Assembly (NCBI GenBank): GCA_021325035.1
Contig: JAJPHW010000062.1
Location: forward strand, 1-64,000
Length of the DNA: 64,000 bases
Direction: 5' to 3'
Source: Terriglobia bacterium
GTDB taxonomy: Bacteria > Acidobacteriota > Terriglobia > Terriglobales > Acidobacteriaceae
Shown: piece by piece, positions 45,649-55,416 of the stretch
Position numbering within the stretch: position 1 is the stretch's first letter
Layout: each line of letters starts with the position of its first letter
The notes under the pieces: model-generated
What the model was told of the DNA's origin: nothing
Database searches by the model: none
What the model saw: the letters and a program-made list of their open reading frames with translations, nothing else
Made by a program: the position numbers and the translations under genes

Positions 45649-47304
45649 CTATCCTGCCCTTCTCACGGCATACATCTCTTCGATTTCCTTCTTATATCGC
45701 GCAGCAATCAAATCCCGTTTCAGCTTTCCATTCGCGGTCAGTAACCCGTTTTCAATGGAAAATGGTTCTACGCCAACCACAAAGGCGCGTACTTGCTTGT
45801 AATGCGGCTTGCCGGCATTCAAGCCATCCAATACCGTTTGAACTTGTTCCTGCGTTACCTTTCCCGTCACGATCGCAGAAAGATATCCGCGACCGTTCCC
45901 CATCAATACCACCTGCTGCGCTCCCGCGATTCCCTGCAAAATTTCGTCTTCTATCGGTTCTGGCGCAATATTATGCCCGGAGCCAAGAATGAGCAGATTC
46001 TTGATCCGCCCAATGATCCGCCAATTCCCCGCAGAATCGATTTCGCCCTGATCGCCGGTGTGAAACCATCCTTCGCGCAGGGCCTTCGCCGTCTCTTGTG
46101 GGCGGTTCCAATATCCCGAAAAAATATTCGGGCCGCGCACGATGATTTCATCGCCATCGCTCAGCTTCATTTCAATCCCGTCAATTGCCGGCCCCACATG
46201 TCCGGGCACCGACTTTCCCGGCACATCCATCGTGCATATTGCCGTCGTCTCTGTCAGCCCGTACACCTGCAAGACTTGAATACCCAGGCTCATGAAATAA
46301 AGCTGTGTATCTAAAATCAGCGGGGCTGAGCCGCAGATCATCGCGCGTAAACTCCCACCCACCATCTTCTTGCGGATAGCCGGAAACACCAGCGCATTCC
46401 CGATTGCAAGCCACATTCGATCGCCCAAGCTCGCGTTTCGCTCGCGCTTCTTTATCCACGCGGCTCGCGCGTTCGTATAAACCTTCAGGACAAGTCCACC
46501 TTTAGCCGTAATCTGCTCATCCACGGCCTTCCGTGTGCGTTCGAGCAACTGCGGCACATTCAGAAAATAATCAGGGGCTACTTGCGCCATTTCTACGGCA
46601 ATCCGGTTCAAGTCGGTATTCAATGAAAGCAAACTTCCGCGCTGCAAACATGTCAATAGCAGAATCCACGAACCAGCAAAGCAAAAGGGCAGATAATGAT
46701 ATACACGATCCTGTCCCGTATGATCCTCCATCAGCAAATCAAGCCTTCCCGACGTGCATCTCAACATGTGTGTCAGATTGTTCGCATCCAACACCACGCC
46801 CTTTGCTTCGCCCGACGTGCCCGACGTGTAAATAATCGCCACTGGATCGGTATCATCCAATCTCAGTTCGCCAGCCCTGCTCGCGCTGGCAATGCGGGAT
46901 TCGAAGACATCCGCCAACTGCACTCGCTCCGGCGCATCGGGCCATTCCCGCTCAACTGCATTCCGAAGCGCCTCGTCACCGCAAACAATGAGCGATGGAG
47001 TACAGTCTTTCATCATGGCCACTAATTCGGCGGGAGCTTGCCTTGAGTACAGAGGAACGACAATGAACCCCTCCGCCATAATCGCCAAATCGATTGCAAC
47101 CCAGCGAATACTGTTCGCTGCCAGCAGCGCGACACGATCGCCACGCCGTATTCCGCGGGCAGCCAGGAATGTCCTCGCTTGCTCGACCATTTGCAGCAAG
47201 TTCACGCCGGTCGCATCAACGTGCCCGTTCTCCCGAAGCTCTCGCAAGAACACTGCATCGCTCGATCGCTCCAGCTGCGCGAAAATGTCGCTTAAAAAAC
47301 TCAT
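45649..47304 (-). CDS. AMP-forming acyl-CoA/ACP ligase 1
   Basis: This 551-residue adenylate-forming ligase has a canonical P-loop, YTSGTSGEAKG, a QVYGLTETTA A5 motif, TGDQGEID, GRIKNLLILGSGHNIAPEPIE, and the C-terminal lysine in ANGKLKR. It belongs to the long-chain acyl-CoA synthetase branch. With ligase 2 it gives the cluster two activation steps, perhaps for different chains or for CoA and ACP separately. It follows the pyruvyl transferase gene by 42 bp. Confidence 0.9.
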   Translation of the reverse strand: MSFLSDIFAQLERSSDAVFLRELRENGHVDATGVNLLQMVEQARTFLAARGIRRGDRVALLAANSIRWVAIDLAIMAEGFIVVPLYSRQAPAELVAMMKDCTPSLIVCGDEALRNAVEREWPDAPERVQLADVFESRIASASRAGELRLDDTDPVAIIYTSGTSGEAKGVVLDANNLTHMLRCTSGRLDLLMEDHTGQDRVYHYLPFCFAGSWILLLTCLQRGSLLSLNTDLNRIAVEMAQVAPDYFLNVPQLLERTRKAVDEQITAKGGLVLKVYTNARAAWIKKRERNASLGDRMWLAIGNALVFPAIRKKMVGGSLRAMICGSAPLILDTQLYFMSLGIQVLQVYGLTETTAICTMDVPGKSVPGHVGPAIDGIEMKLSDGDEIIVRGPNIFSGYWNRPQETAKALREGWFHTGDQGEIDSAGNWRIIGRIKNLLILGSGHNIAPEPIEDEILQGIAGAQQVVLMGNGRGYLSAIVTGKVTQEQVQTVLDGLNAGKPHYKQVRAFVVGVEPFSIENGLLTANGKLKRDLIAARYKKEIEEMYAVRRAG

Positions 47305-47346
47305 CTACTTTTACAGGTCCCGGCGAATACGGTTGATCTTTAATTG

Positions 47347-48756
47347 TTAGTTGTACTGTGCAATCAGTTGATGCAGGCCCGAACTCATTGGCGGCAAATA
47401 GTCTTCCCAACTCCACTCGCCTTTGCGCGTCTCAAACTCTGGGTATCTTCTCTGAACCTCTTCTTCGAAATGCACCCCCATACGCGCCATCACCTTCAAA
47501 TTCTTGACGACGGTACGCCCAATCCCATCCGCAATGCGCTCACCATCGCGTTGCAGGGTCTCCAGTGACTTGAACAATTTGGCCTCGAGATCTGGATCGT
47601 CCACATTCATCAGCAACTCTTCATGCCCGCGCTCTTTCATCAAATTGCGGATGCGCTCATCCATCGTGATCCCGGCCGATGGCACCAACGCAGGCATGGA
47701 AGTCACAATTCCGTGGTAGCGCGACGAAACCATCATGTGGCAGGCTCGCAAAATGCTTACCAGTTCGTACATGTTGTAATCATCGGAACTTAATACCGGC
47801 ACTCCACCCAGGCGCTCGGCGATCTTGCGCGCCGGACGCGCATCCAATCGCTCCGTGGCCACCATGATTACAAATACATTGTGTTGCTTGCGGAACGCGG
47901 CCACCGCATTCGCAATCGAGGATAAATAGTGTTCGTAAGCCCGGTCGGCCGCTGGGCCCGAGTTGTGAAAATATACAGAACGGTAATGGCTTTTTTTGTA
48001 TGCGCCGGTTAACCCGTGGAGCGCAAACTTCCCTATGGAAGCCTTCACAGGCCACTCAAACGGATTAATCGGGCAAACTACCAATACGGGAGTTTCACCA
48101 TCCCAACCCACGTCACGCAAGGCTTTTCGTCCATATTCGGCAGGAGCCGGTTCAAATGTCCACGCGGTATCCGTCCCCAATTCTGTGGGCACACCCAATT
48201 CCCGCAAAACAGTTCGCGATTCTTCGTTTCTCGTAATCACAAAAGAATCTCTGCAATATCGTCCGCACATTTTCCTTACGAGCGGATCCATATGCCCGGC
48301 CTCCGCTCCATATCCAACCGACAATTTATTTTGCGCCGCGGCAATGCCAAGCGAGCCAATCATCATCGTTGTCAAGGCATTGGCGAATTTACTCTTGAAC
48401 ATGGAGCCTTCACACGCGACCACGCCGTGGTGCTGTGGCACTTCATGCGACAAAAAAGGCGGGAAAATATCAGGGAGAAATACCTGCTTTGTGTCGTCGA
48501 AATATCCCTGAGAACGTTTAAAACTCTGCGACATCACGCTGAATTCGACCCGACCAGCGCCCAGTACATGCCGAAGTTGCCGCAGCATCTCCTCAACGCG
48601 CACATCGGAGCCGGTATTGCGCGTACCGTTATACCCCGCAAACAGCAGCTTTAACTTCTCGCCGGGGCGCCACGCCTTGCCGCTGCCCAGCATCCATCCC
48701 AACTTTGTTTTCTCAATGATGGCGCTGACCCAAGCCTCTAACATTAAATCCATCAT
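47347..48756 (-). CDS. polysaccharide pyruvyl transferase family protein
   Basis: This 469-residue protein matches the pyruvyl-transferase family that puts a ketal-linked pyruvate on sugars of capsules, exopolysaccharides or cell-wall glycans. Evidence is [18 protein letters not shown] at the start, a GYGAEAG block, [15 protein letters not shown], and the C-terminal [17 protein letters not shown] motif with the conserved His. Its ATG at 48756 overlaps the stop of the reductase gene (ATGA). The pairing with acyl-activation genes is unusual. No signal peptide, so it acts in the cytoplasm. Confidence 0.87.
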   Translation of the reverse strand: MMDLMLEAWVSAIIEKTKLGWMLGSGKAWRPGEKLKLLFAGYNGTRNTGSDVRVEEMLRQLRHVLGAGRVEFSVMSQSFKRSQGYFDDTKQVFLPDIFPPFLSHEVPQHHGVVACEGSMFKSKFANALTTMMIGSLGIAAAQNKLSVGYGAEAGHMDPLVRKMCGRYCRDSFVITRNEESRTVLRELGVPTELGTDTAWTFEPAPAEYGRKALRDVGWDGETPVLVVCPINPFEWPVKASIGKFALHGLTGAYKKSHYRSVYFHNSGPAADRAYEHYLSSIANAVAAFRKQHNVFVIMVATERLDARPARKIAERLGGVPVLSSDDYNMYELVSILRACHMMVSSRYHGIVTSMPALVPSAGITMDERIRNLMKERGHEELLMNVDDPDLEAKLFKSLETLQRDGERIADGIGRTVVKNLKVMARMGVHFEEEVQRRYPEFETRKGEWSWEDYLPPMSSGLHQLIAQYN

Positions 48757-49883
48757 GCGGCTGTTCCTCGCTGCACGGGCCACTCCTGATAGGGATAGCG
48801 GAATTTCGTATCACGGCTGAACTTCAGCAACGGGAAGCTGTACTGCGAAAACATTGCCGGCTTGCGTCCCAATTCACTGGTCACTCGCGTGTTGTCGAAG
48901 ACAGTGTTCCATGTGAGATAGGGCATAAACACTTTCAACAATGCCGCCCCATGTCCCACGCCGCCTCGCTGGTTGGCGAGCATATTCACCGTGGAAGAGA
49001 ATGGTTTTTCGAGAGCGGGTAAAAATACGGGTGCACGTTTGTTTTGCGCTGCTGCCAATGCAGAAGTCAATTCTTTAAACGTCTGCGAGCTGCGACCCGA
49101 TGAAAGATGATAGGTGTCGTACTGTGGCTGCGCTTTTTGATGCAGGGTTGCAATCGCATCCGCCACGAAGTCCACGTTCACGATGTCAATCTTGTCGGTC
49201 GAGCGAAATGGCAATACAGGCAGCCCCGCAAGAAACACAAATGAGCGCACCATGTCGAACTGTGTCGTCTCCGCTTTGCGGCTGTCACCCAGCACAATAC
49301 TGGGACGGAAAAACGTCAGCGGGACTTCCGGCAGCAATTGCCGAATCATGTGCTCGTTAAATTTTTTCGTTCGCGCATACGGATCATAATCCGAGCGTTC
49401 CCAATCAATGGAAGCATCTTCCGTGACGACTTCATTCGACCGCTTCCCGCACACTGCCACCGTACTCACCTGGCTGAAACGCCGCAGCCCGTGATAATAG
49501 TGCGCGCGCATCCCCAGTTGCACCACTTCCAGCGCCCCGCGCAAGTTCACATTCAGGCAGCTTTTTTCTGATTTCCGGTTCAACGACGCCGCGCAATGAA
49601 TCACGGAATCCGTGGTATGAATCAAGCGGTCGTACGCATCTTTGTCCAGTCCAAAAAATTGCGTCGTGATGTCGCCGCGAAATACCCGGATGCGCGTTTG
49701 CAAATGTTCATAGAAGGTCGGGAAATCCATGTGCAATTGCAAACCCTGCCACAAACGCACTTCCGCTTCATGCGGATCCTTCGCACGCACCAGCAGATTC
49801 AACGCAGCGCCGTGCTGGCTGAGAAGGTTTGCCGCCACATGCGCGCCGATGTACCCCGTCGATCCTGTTAAGAAAATCGCCAT
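48753..49883 (-). CDS. extended SDR, thioester-reductase-like protein
   Basis: The ATG at 49883 starts a 376-residue Rossmann protein with GSTGYIG (G7-x-x-G10-x-x-G13) and catalytic Y169-x-x-x-K173 (PYARTK). It has the NAD_binding_4/male-sterility layout of enzymes that reduce acyl-CoA or carrier-bound thioesters to aldehydes. An ATG at 49910 would add nine residues but has no better leader. It follows the HAD-reductase gene by 48 bp and is coupled to the pyruvyl transferase gene. Confidence 0.85.
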   Translation of the reverse strand: MAIFLTGSTGYIGAHVAANLLSQHGAALNLLVRAKDPHEAEVRLWQGLQLHMDFPTFYEHLQTRIRVFRGDITTQFFGLDKDAYDRLIHTTDSVIHCAASLNRKSEKSCLNVNLRGALEVVQLGMRAHYYHGLRRFSQVSTVAVCGKRSNEVVTEDASIDWERSDYDPYARTKKFNEHMIRQLLPEVPLTFFRPSIVLGDSRKAETTQFDMVRSFVFLAGLPVLPFRSTDKIDIVNVDFVADAIATLHQKAQPQYDTYHLSSGRSSQTFKELTSALAAAQNKRAPVFLPALEKPFSSTVNMLANQRGGVGHGAALLKVFMPYLTWNTVFDNTRVTSELGRKPAMFSQYSFPLLKFSRDTKFRYPYQEWPVQRGTAA

Positions 49884-49931
49884 GAATTTATTCGGGAAGC
49901 CTCTTCGCATTGCAAAGGCCGGGACACAAAT

Positions 49932-52235
49932 CTATCCCGCCTTCACCGCCTCATTTCTCTCAAAACTCCGCTCCGGGCGCGCCTCCAAAGGCCTACCCTC
50001 GATCAGTGGATATGTCCACTTTCGCAATGCCGGGATGTGGACATTGACCCAATAGTTCCACCAATCGAGTGATCGCGTGTCATATCCGAAATCCGCGCGT
50101 TCTTCGGGAACAAGCGCAAAGGTCAGCTTCTCAATGTTATCGGCTTCAAAATCGTGCTCGTTCAGCAAAATGAACGGTTCAAACAATTCAATCAGTTTGC
50201 CCACCTTTTCCAGGCTGCGCTCCGCTTTCACCAGCGGGGTTTTCTTAAGCGGCAGGGGCGCCATAATCTTCTGAATTGCCTTCACCATCGCCATCTGCGC
50301 TGGAGCTGACATTCTCCGGTAACGTTCCTTCGACACGGAGATCGCATCCAACCGCAATCGCAACCAATATTCCAAACCCTCCTGCGCCCTGTAATGCTTG
50401 CGATGGGCCAACGAAGTCAATTCAATGGAGCGCCTCATGTCGCAAGGGTTCGTGACCGAGGTTGCCAGCTGATAGACACGGTCGTTTCTCCGTTGAATAA
50501 TCGCCGCCGCAATCAGCGTCATACCATCACAAACAGCATCCACCGGAATGATATCCAGCCGCTTTCGCTCATTGGATGGCAACTGGCGGAATGAAGTTCC
50601 GAGCAAATAAGACAAGGACGCGGAAGTATTGATCCCTTCATTCCAACCCAGGAAAGGTTTAGTCACCGACGTTTCCACAATGGAAGGACGAACCAGCGCA
50701 ACCGGCAGCCCCTCACCGTACTTCGCGATCAGAGATTCTGCGAGGCTCTTGGTCAGCGTATATGTATTCGGCCAGCCTAATTCCTTCGCACGCTTCGATC
50801 CTGCTTCGGTGAGCGTATTCCGCAGCCAGCGCACGCGGTTCTTGCGAATCTGGTTTTCTAATGCCTGTCCGTGCAAATCTTTGGCGGCGTGTTCTTTTTC
50901 AAGCGCTTCTTTGCGCAACTGCGCCGTAACTTCTTTGCCTTCAGCGCTCGCCTCTGTTTGCTGAATCAGTTTATGGAGCCTTTGCCATTCCGCTTCGGCG
51001 TCAAAGTCCTTGATACCCGCCGGAGTGTAATTCGGCCGCAAAGTTTCGTTTACCCGCCCATCACGGGCGCCCGCCACATAGCAAGTCGAAAGATGCAGCA
51101 ACCCTGCATGGTCCGTGCTGCGGACAAAATCAAGTACATACATCGCGGCGTCAACATTTGTCGCCAACGCGTCTCTCAGATCAGGGTTAAAATCCGTCAA
51201 CCCCGAGCTGTTAATTACCAAATCCAGCCGCCCGCGCAAACGCTCCAGGATCGCTGGATCAATCCCTAGCCCTTCCTGACCAACGTCGCCTTCCACCACT
51301 TCCACCCGCTGGTCCAAAAATCGTCCTAGAGCTGGCCCATAGATTTCATATAAGGGATCGAATACAGGCGACTCCGCGACCAGCTTTTCCCATCGTCGAA
51401 TTGCAGGATTCGACTTCTGCCGCCGAATCAGCAAGTAAATTCGCCCAATATCAGGCAACTGCATCAAGGTATTCACAAGCCATACCTTACCGATGAATCC
51501 GGTCACGCCGATGAGCATGATGTGGCGGCCTTTTAGCGATGCCGTCACTGACAGCGATGGCAAGTGCGCCGTGCGGTCAAAGTGCACCACAGGAGCTTGA
51601 GGAATCAGGCGCTTGCGGTCTGCGGAGATTACCGCATTTTGCAGCTCAGCCTCGTTCTCCAATCCAAGATCACGGACCAGTCGCTCTTTAGATTGCTGCC
51701 CGTCGCCGCGGGTCGTGGTAAATCGCGCAAATACACCCCTGGGCCGAATGACTGGATTCAACAAACGTCCAGTCGCCCGCCCGTCACGAAACTCCATGCG
51801 GTTTGCAATGATCCACCGGACGCCAAGGAACTTAGCCAATGGCCCCATCACCTGCTCAAGTCCCTGACTCACCAACACGACCGGCGCCCCGGAATCCACC
51901 AATGCCTTCAACTTCTGCACGCCTTCCGGCTTCAAGTAGGGCTTTAACTTATAGAGGAAATCCTCTTCCCCCAGGGACTCCAATCGATCTCGACTGACCC
52001 CGCGTAAAACCGTGTGCATCACGCGTGTGGCGAACTTGCGGTTCATGGCGTAAAGAAAAGGCCGAAGGAGCGCCATTGCCATGACAAGTCCCCGCCTCGC
52101 CCAGCGTTCGCTGAACTTCTGCGAGTTCCAAGTGAAGAACGCGACAGGGCGGACAGTGGTCCATTCGAGCAGGCTACCCTCTACCCGCCAATAGACGTAA
52201 TCCGACGATCTCACTTTGTGGTTGGGATTATCCAA
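49932..52235 (-). CDS. degenerate HAD domain fused to fatty-acyl-reductase-like domain
   Basis: This 767-residue protein has two parts. Residues 10-230 follow a HAD-IB phosphatase scaffold, but motif I reads YWRVEGSLL, with R17 and E19 where two aspartates should be. Motif II keeps S123 (VLVSQG), and the GDxxxD region is missing. It is therefore probably non-catalytic. Residues 238-720 are an extended SDR/FAR domain with GVTGFIG (243-249) and Y492-TLT-K496, as in fatty acyl-CoA reductases that make alcohols. The start is a TTG at 52235; a GTG at 52214 is an alternative. It heads the long minus-strand gene run. Confidence 0.87.
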   Translation of the reverse strand: MDNPNHKVRSSDYVYWRVEGSLLEWTTVRPVAFFTWNSQKFSERWARRGLVMAMALLRPFLYAMNRKFATRVMHTVLRGVSRDRLESLGEEDFLYKLKPYLKPEGVQKLKALVDSGAPVVLVSQGLEQVMGPLAKFLGVRWIIANRMEFRDGRATGRLLNPVIRPRGVFARFTTTRGDGQQSKERLVRDLGLENEAELQNAVISADRKRLIPQAPVVHFDRTAHLPSLSVTASLKGRHIMLIGVTGFIGKVWLVNTLMQLPDIGRIYLLIRRQKSNPAIRRWEKLVAESPVFDPLYEIYGPALGRFLDQRVEVVEGDVGQEGLGIDPAILERLRGRLDLVINSSGLTDFNPDLRDALATNVDAAMYVLDFVRSTDHAGLLHLSTCYVAGARDGRVNETLRPNYTPAGIKDFDAEAEWQRLHKLIQQTEASAEGKEVTAQLRKEALEKEHAAKDLHGQALENQIRKNRVRWLRNTLTEAGSKRAKELGWPNTYTLTKSLAESLIAKYGEGLPVALVRPSIVETSVTKPFLGWNEGINTSASLSYLLGTSFRQLPSNERKRLDIIPVDAVCDGMTLIAAAIIQRRNDRVYQLATSVTNPCDMRRSIELTSLAHRKHYRAQEGLEYWLRLRLDAISVSKERYRRMSAPAQMAMVKAIQKIMAPLPLKKTPLVKAERSLEKVGKLIELFEPFILLNEHDFEADNIEKLTFALVPEERADFGYDTRSLDWWNYWVNVHIPALRKWTYPLIEGRPLEARPERSFERNEAVKAG

Positions 52236-52382
52236 TTTCTCTATTTTCGCAGCTTACTCTCTTGTTTCCAATAGCGTGCGAAGCCATCTATTGTAAACAA
52301 TTTATTCTGCAAATGAATGACTCAGCACGCGTTCATTAATTTCAAGGATGCGCAAGCGTAGAATAACCAACATTCTTCTCAT

Positions 52383-53831
52383 ATGCTGAAGACTTTACGG
52401 CTAATCACTACTTTTCTCGTTTCCCTGAGCTACGTACCGGCGTTTAGCCAGGCTGCGAAAGATTCCGCTCCATTCGACCCAGCCCCGTGGCTTGAAGATT
52501 TCCAGCAGCTGCAAGCCGAGATGTCTTCCCATTATGCCGGACTGGAATTTGCCATCACAGAGCGCAAGATGGACTTGCCCGCCCTCCGCATCCAGACCGA
52601 AGCGAAACTACGTGCAGCCAAAGACGATCAGGAATCCCGTCGCATCATCGAAAAATTTCTTGCCTCTTTTGGGGATGGACACCTGAACGTTCATTGGAAA
52701 TCCAGCGCAGCAACCACCAAATCACTCGAGCCCGCAAATCTTTGTACCCGTTTGGGATACGTATCTTTTTTGAAACCCGGCCTCGATTTTTCTAATTTTT
52801 CCAATTTCACACCACTGAACCACGGCGACGGCACGTTTTTCTCCGGCGGGCTCCTTCACCTCGCCAACGACAAAACCGTTGGCGTCATTCGCATTGGATT
52901 GTTCTCCGAGCACACTTATCCAGAGTTATGCGAGCAGGTGACCAAGACTCTTCACTTATCGAATACCGACAAATGCGATGACGCCTGCTCGGACAAAGTA
53001 GAATTTGCCGTCGCCGATCTTTTAACCGCAGCTGTTTCCCGGCGTGCTAGTGAACTCAAATCCGCGGGTGCAACATCTCTGCTGATTGATATCACGCGCA
53101 ACGGAGGAGGTTCTGATTGGGTCGAACCGGCCATGCGCACGTTAAGCCCGGTGCCGCTGGCCTCAGCGCGACTGGCATTTCTAAAACATCCCCATTGGAC
53201 GCAAAATCTTCAAGATGAACTTAAAGATGTCGAAGCAGATATTAAAAATGGCAAGGAACCGAAACCTCTTCTAGCCGAGGCTGAGAACAAACTCCAGGAC
53301 GCCATCGCGGCAACCAAACAGCCCTGCTCTCTTGCCGATATATGGCAGACCGGGAAGTTTTCCTGCTCGATGCTGGTTCGTTATATGTTGTACGCCTCTG
53401 GTGTACTCGATTACGCCAAACCGGGAAGCTACGGCGCTTTGCAAGCGAAAACAACGCTGTTCTATCCCCTCGGCTACACCTACACCGAAGGCACAAACCA
53501 TCTGCCTTTGTATGTCTTGGTAGATGGCGGTACCGGGTCCGCTGCGGAATACTTCGCCTCTCTCCTGCAGGACAACCACGCCGCCGTTATTCTAGGCGAA
53601 AGCACCGTGGGGGCAGGGTGCGGCTACACTAATGGCGGCATTCCGACAACCTTGAAAAATTCACAAGCTGAGGTGCAAATGCCCGATTGCATTCGCTTTC
53701 GGGCTGACGGCTCGAACGAAGTGAATGGCGTCATGCCTGATGTGTCCGTTCCTTGGTTCCGGCAGGCTTCTGACTATCAACGGGCAGTCAAACTCATTCC
53801 CGCTTTGGAGAAACTCACGGCAAGCCAATGA
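52383..53831 (+). CDS. secreted S41-family peptidase
   Basis: This 482-residue protein starts with a signal peptide (LRLITTFLVSLSYVPAFSQA). It shows S41 peptidase blocks: FGDGHLNVHW, LLIDITRNGGGSDWV, and the active-site-like VDGGTGSAAEYFASLLQDN, followed by GESTVGAGCGYTNGG. It has no clear PDZ domain, so it resembles tricorn-core or uncharacterised S41 members more than CtpA. It is divergent from the HAD-reductase gene across a 147-bp spacer. Confidence 0.85.
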   Translation: MLKTLRLITTFLVSLSYVPAFSQAAKDSAPFDPAPWLEDFQQLQAEMSSHYAGLEFAITERKMDLPALRIQTEAKLRAAKDDQESRRIIEKFLASFGDGHLNVHWKSSAATTKSLEPANLCTRLGYVSFLKPGLDFSNFSNFTPLNHGDGTFFSGGLLHLANDKTVGVIRIGLFSEHTYPELCEQVTKTLHLSNTDKCDDACSDKVEFAVADLLTAAVSRRASELKSAGATSLLIDITRNGGGSDWVEPAMRTLSPVPLASARLAFLKHPHWTQNLQDELKDVEADIKNGKEPKPLLAEAENKLQDAIAATKQPCSLADIWQTGKFSCSMLVRYMLYASGVLDYAKPGSYGALQAKTTLFYPLGYTYTEGTNHLPLYVLVDGGTGSAAEYFASLLQDNHAAVILGESTVGAGCGYTNGGIPTTLKNSQAEVQMPDCIRFRADGSNEVNGVMPDVSVPWFRQASDYQRAVKLIPALEKLTASQ

Positions 53832-54232
53832 GTCTTTTGTTGGTTGCAAGATATAAATAAATCGCACACACATTGACGTTGGAGAACGACTTATAAAGGC
53901 CTCAGGCGTAAAACCTTTGCGAGAAGCAATCGTTTTCCAAGCTTTCTGAGCACCATGCAGAAATATCCTTCCTCAGCGTAAGTCATTGAAGTTTCGTGGA
54001 AGTTATTGATTCTTCGTTGGTACTATTTCCTGCACTTCTCAGATCGGTTCGGCCACCTTCGTAATTGCTCTTTTTTGCGCATCAGGAAGGCCCCTGAGCG
54101 GCGATCGTCTCCCCAGACTACCCTGAGGCCATCTTTACGCTAAAATGCACCAGAGGGGCCGCAAAACGCAATGCTGTATGTTTCCCAAAATGGGACATTT
54201 TTGTACGTATATTTGGAGAATCTCGTTTCGCC
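53832..54232. other. intergenic region without a recognised gene
   Basis: These 401 bp hold no convincing coding frame and no RNA gene that I recognise. Two 9-bp complementary segments (GGCCTCAGG at 53898 and CCTGAGGCC at 54122) are far apart and likely chance. Confidence 0.6.
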
Positions 54233-54532
54233 ATGCCTTATCACATTGTAGCTTTGACCATTGCTCAAGTCCGCGGCGGTTCGCTCCAATTCCAGCGCGT
54301 TCTCGGCGGCCTGCTCGAACAACCCGACATCAAGGTTTATTCGGCAAGTCCTTTCGATCTCGATGAACGCAAACGCCTTAAAGACCGTTTCGGTGGGGAT
54401 ATTGTTTATTTCTTTAATGATGCGGCTCATCTAGCTGCACTTGCCAGCGATCTTGATCTCAGCTTCTCCGCCGAAATTCCGGATTCCGAGCTACCCCGCC
54501 GCCGCACCGTCGTCGTGGGACGGCCTGAATAA
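54233..54532 (+). CDS. small hypothetical protein
   Basis: This 99-residue frame reads like protein (hydrophobic core, then GGDIVYFFNDAAHLAALASDLDLSF), but I do not recognise a family and the GGAG is 14 bp before the ATG. An opposite-strand frame (54140-54430) overlaps and is less plausible. The DUF4239 gene starts 33 bp later. Confidence 0.5.
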   Translation: MPYHIVALTIAQVRGGSLQFQRVLGGLLEQPDIKVYSASPFDLDERKRLKDRFGGDIVYFFNDAAHLAALASDLDLSFSAEIPDSELPRRRTVVVGRPE

Positions 54533-54565
54533 ATTTCGGAGCGCTCGTTTATACTTCTCTCGTTC

Positions 54566-55351
54566 ATGCGACCAGTGCTCGACAATCCCGTCACGCTATT
54601 TCTGGTAAGCATGTTCTTACTCATTCTTGCGATTGAGTTTGGCATCCTTCTGGCCCGGCTCACTCATGCCAGTCTCGATGATGTCCGCCGCCAGCAGATT
54701 TATTCCACGCGAGATGCGATGCTCGTACTGCTCAGCCTACTTCTCGGTTTCACACTAGCGCTCGGTGAGCCACGCTTTGAACGGCGCCGCCAGCTTGTGG
54801 TGGACGAATCCAATGCCATCGGAACCACCATTCTCCGTGCGGAAATGTTGCCCGAGCCTGCGCGCACCAATGTAGAAAACCTTCTTCGACGCTATGTGGA
54901 CTCGCGTCTTGCCTTTTTCCGCGCCGCCAATGACTCAGAGCAAATTAAAGCCGCGCTTGATGACTCGGACGCGGTTCAAGCTCAATTATGGCAACAGGCC
55001 GTTTCTGTTTCCCAGAGCAACCCCACACCCATTACGGCCCTTTTCGTCTCAACTCTCAATGACACCATAGACTTGGACGCCAAGCGCCGCGAGGCCCTCG
55101 AAGACCATATCCCTACTACTGTCTGGGTGATGCTCGCTTCTATCTCTCTTCTCACGAGCTTTACCGTCGGATTCGCCATGCCACGGCGGTTCTGGTTCTC
55201 CATCCTGGTTACCCCACTCATGATTTCGGTGGTACTCGCCCTGATCGCCGATGTTGATGCTCCGCGCAGCGGTTTCATCCAAATCAGCCAGCGAAGTATG
55301 GAACGACTGCAATCCAGCCTTCATTCCGGGACGGAGCCTACAAAGAAATAG
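54566..55351 (+). CDS. DUF4239-like (bestrophin-like) membrane protein
   Basis: This 261-residue protein has two N-terminal helices (about residues 8-30 and 48-66) and two near 184-228. Between them is the family-like motif LLGFTLALGEPRFERRRQLVVDESNAIGT, with a helical extracytoplasmic stretch. This is the pattern of DUF4239, relatives of bestrophin channels. The function of bacterial members is unknown. No strong ribosome site is visible. Confidence 0.75.
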   Translation: MRPVLDNPVTLFLVSMFLLILAIEFGILLARLTHASLDDVRRQQIYSTRDAMLVLLSLLLGFTLALGEPRFERRRQLVVDESNAIGTTILRAEMLPEPARTNVENLLRRYVDSRLAFFRAANDSEQIKAALDDSDAVQAQLWQQAVSVSQSNPTPITALFVSTLNDTIDLDAKRREALEDHIPTTVWVMLASISLLTSFTVGFAMPRRFWFSILVTPLMISVVLALIADVDAPRSGFIQISQRSMERLQSSLHSGTEPTKK

Positions 55352-55416
55352 CACCACAGCATGACCAAATTCTGTCACTAGCGGTGTGTGGGTAGGCTCA
55401 CGGTACAATTCTTCCT

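Noticed and set aside
53898-54130. GGCCTCAGG and CCTGAGGCC as a far-apart inverted repeat
   Set aside because: Nine bases 215 bp apart are expected by chance and nothing mobile-element-like lies between them.
54140-54430. 96-codon minus-strand frame overlapping the small gene at 54233
   Set aside because: Composition looks less protein-like than the opposite frame, and no ribosome site is visible.
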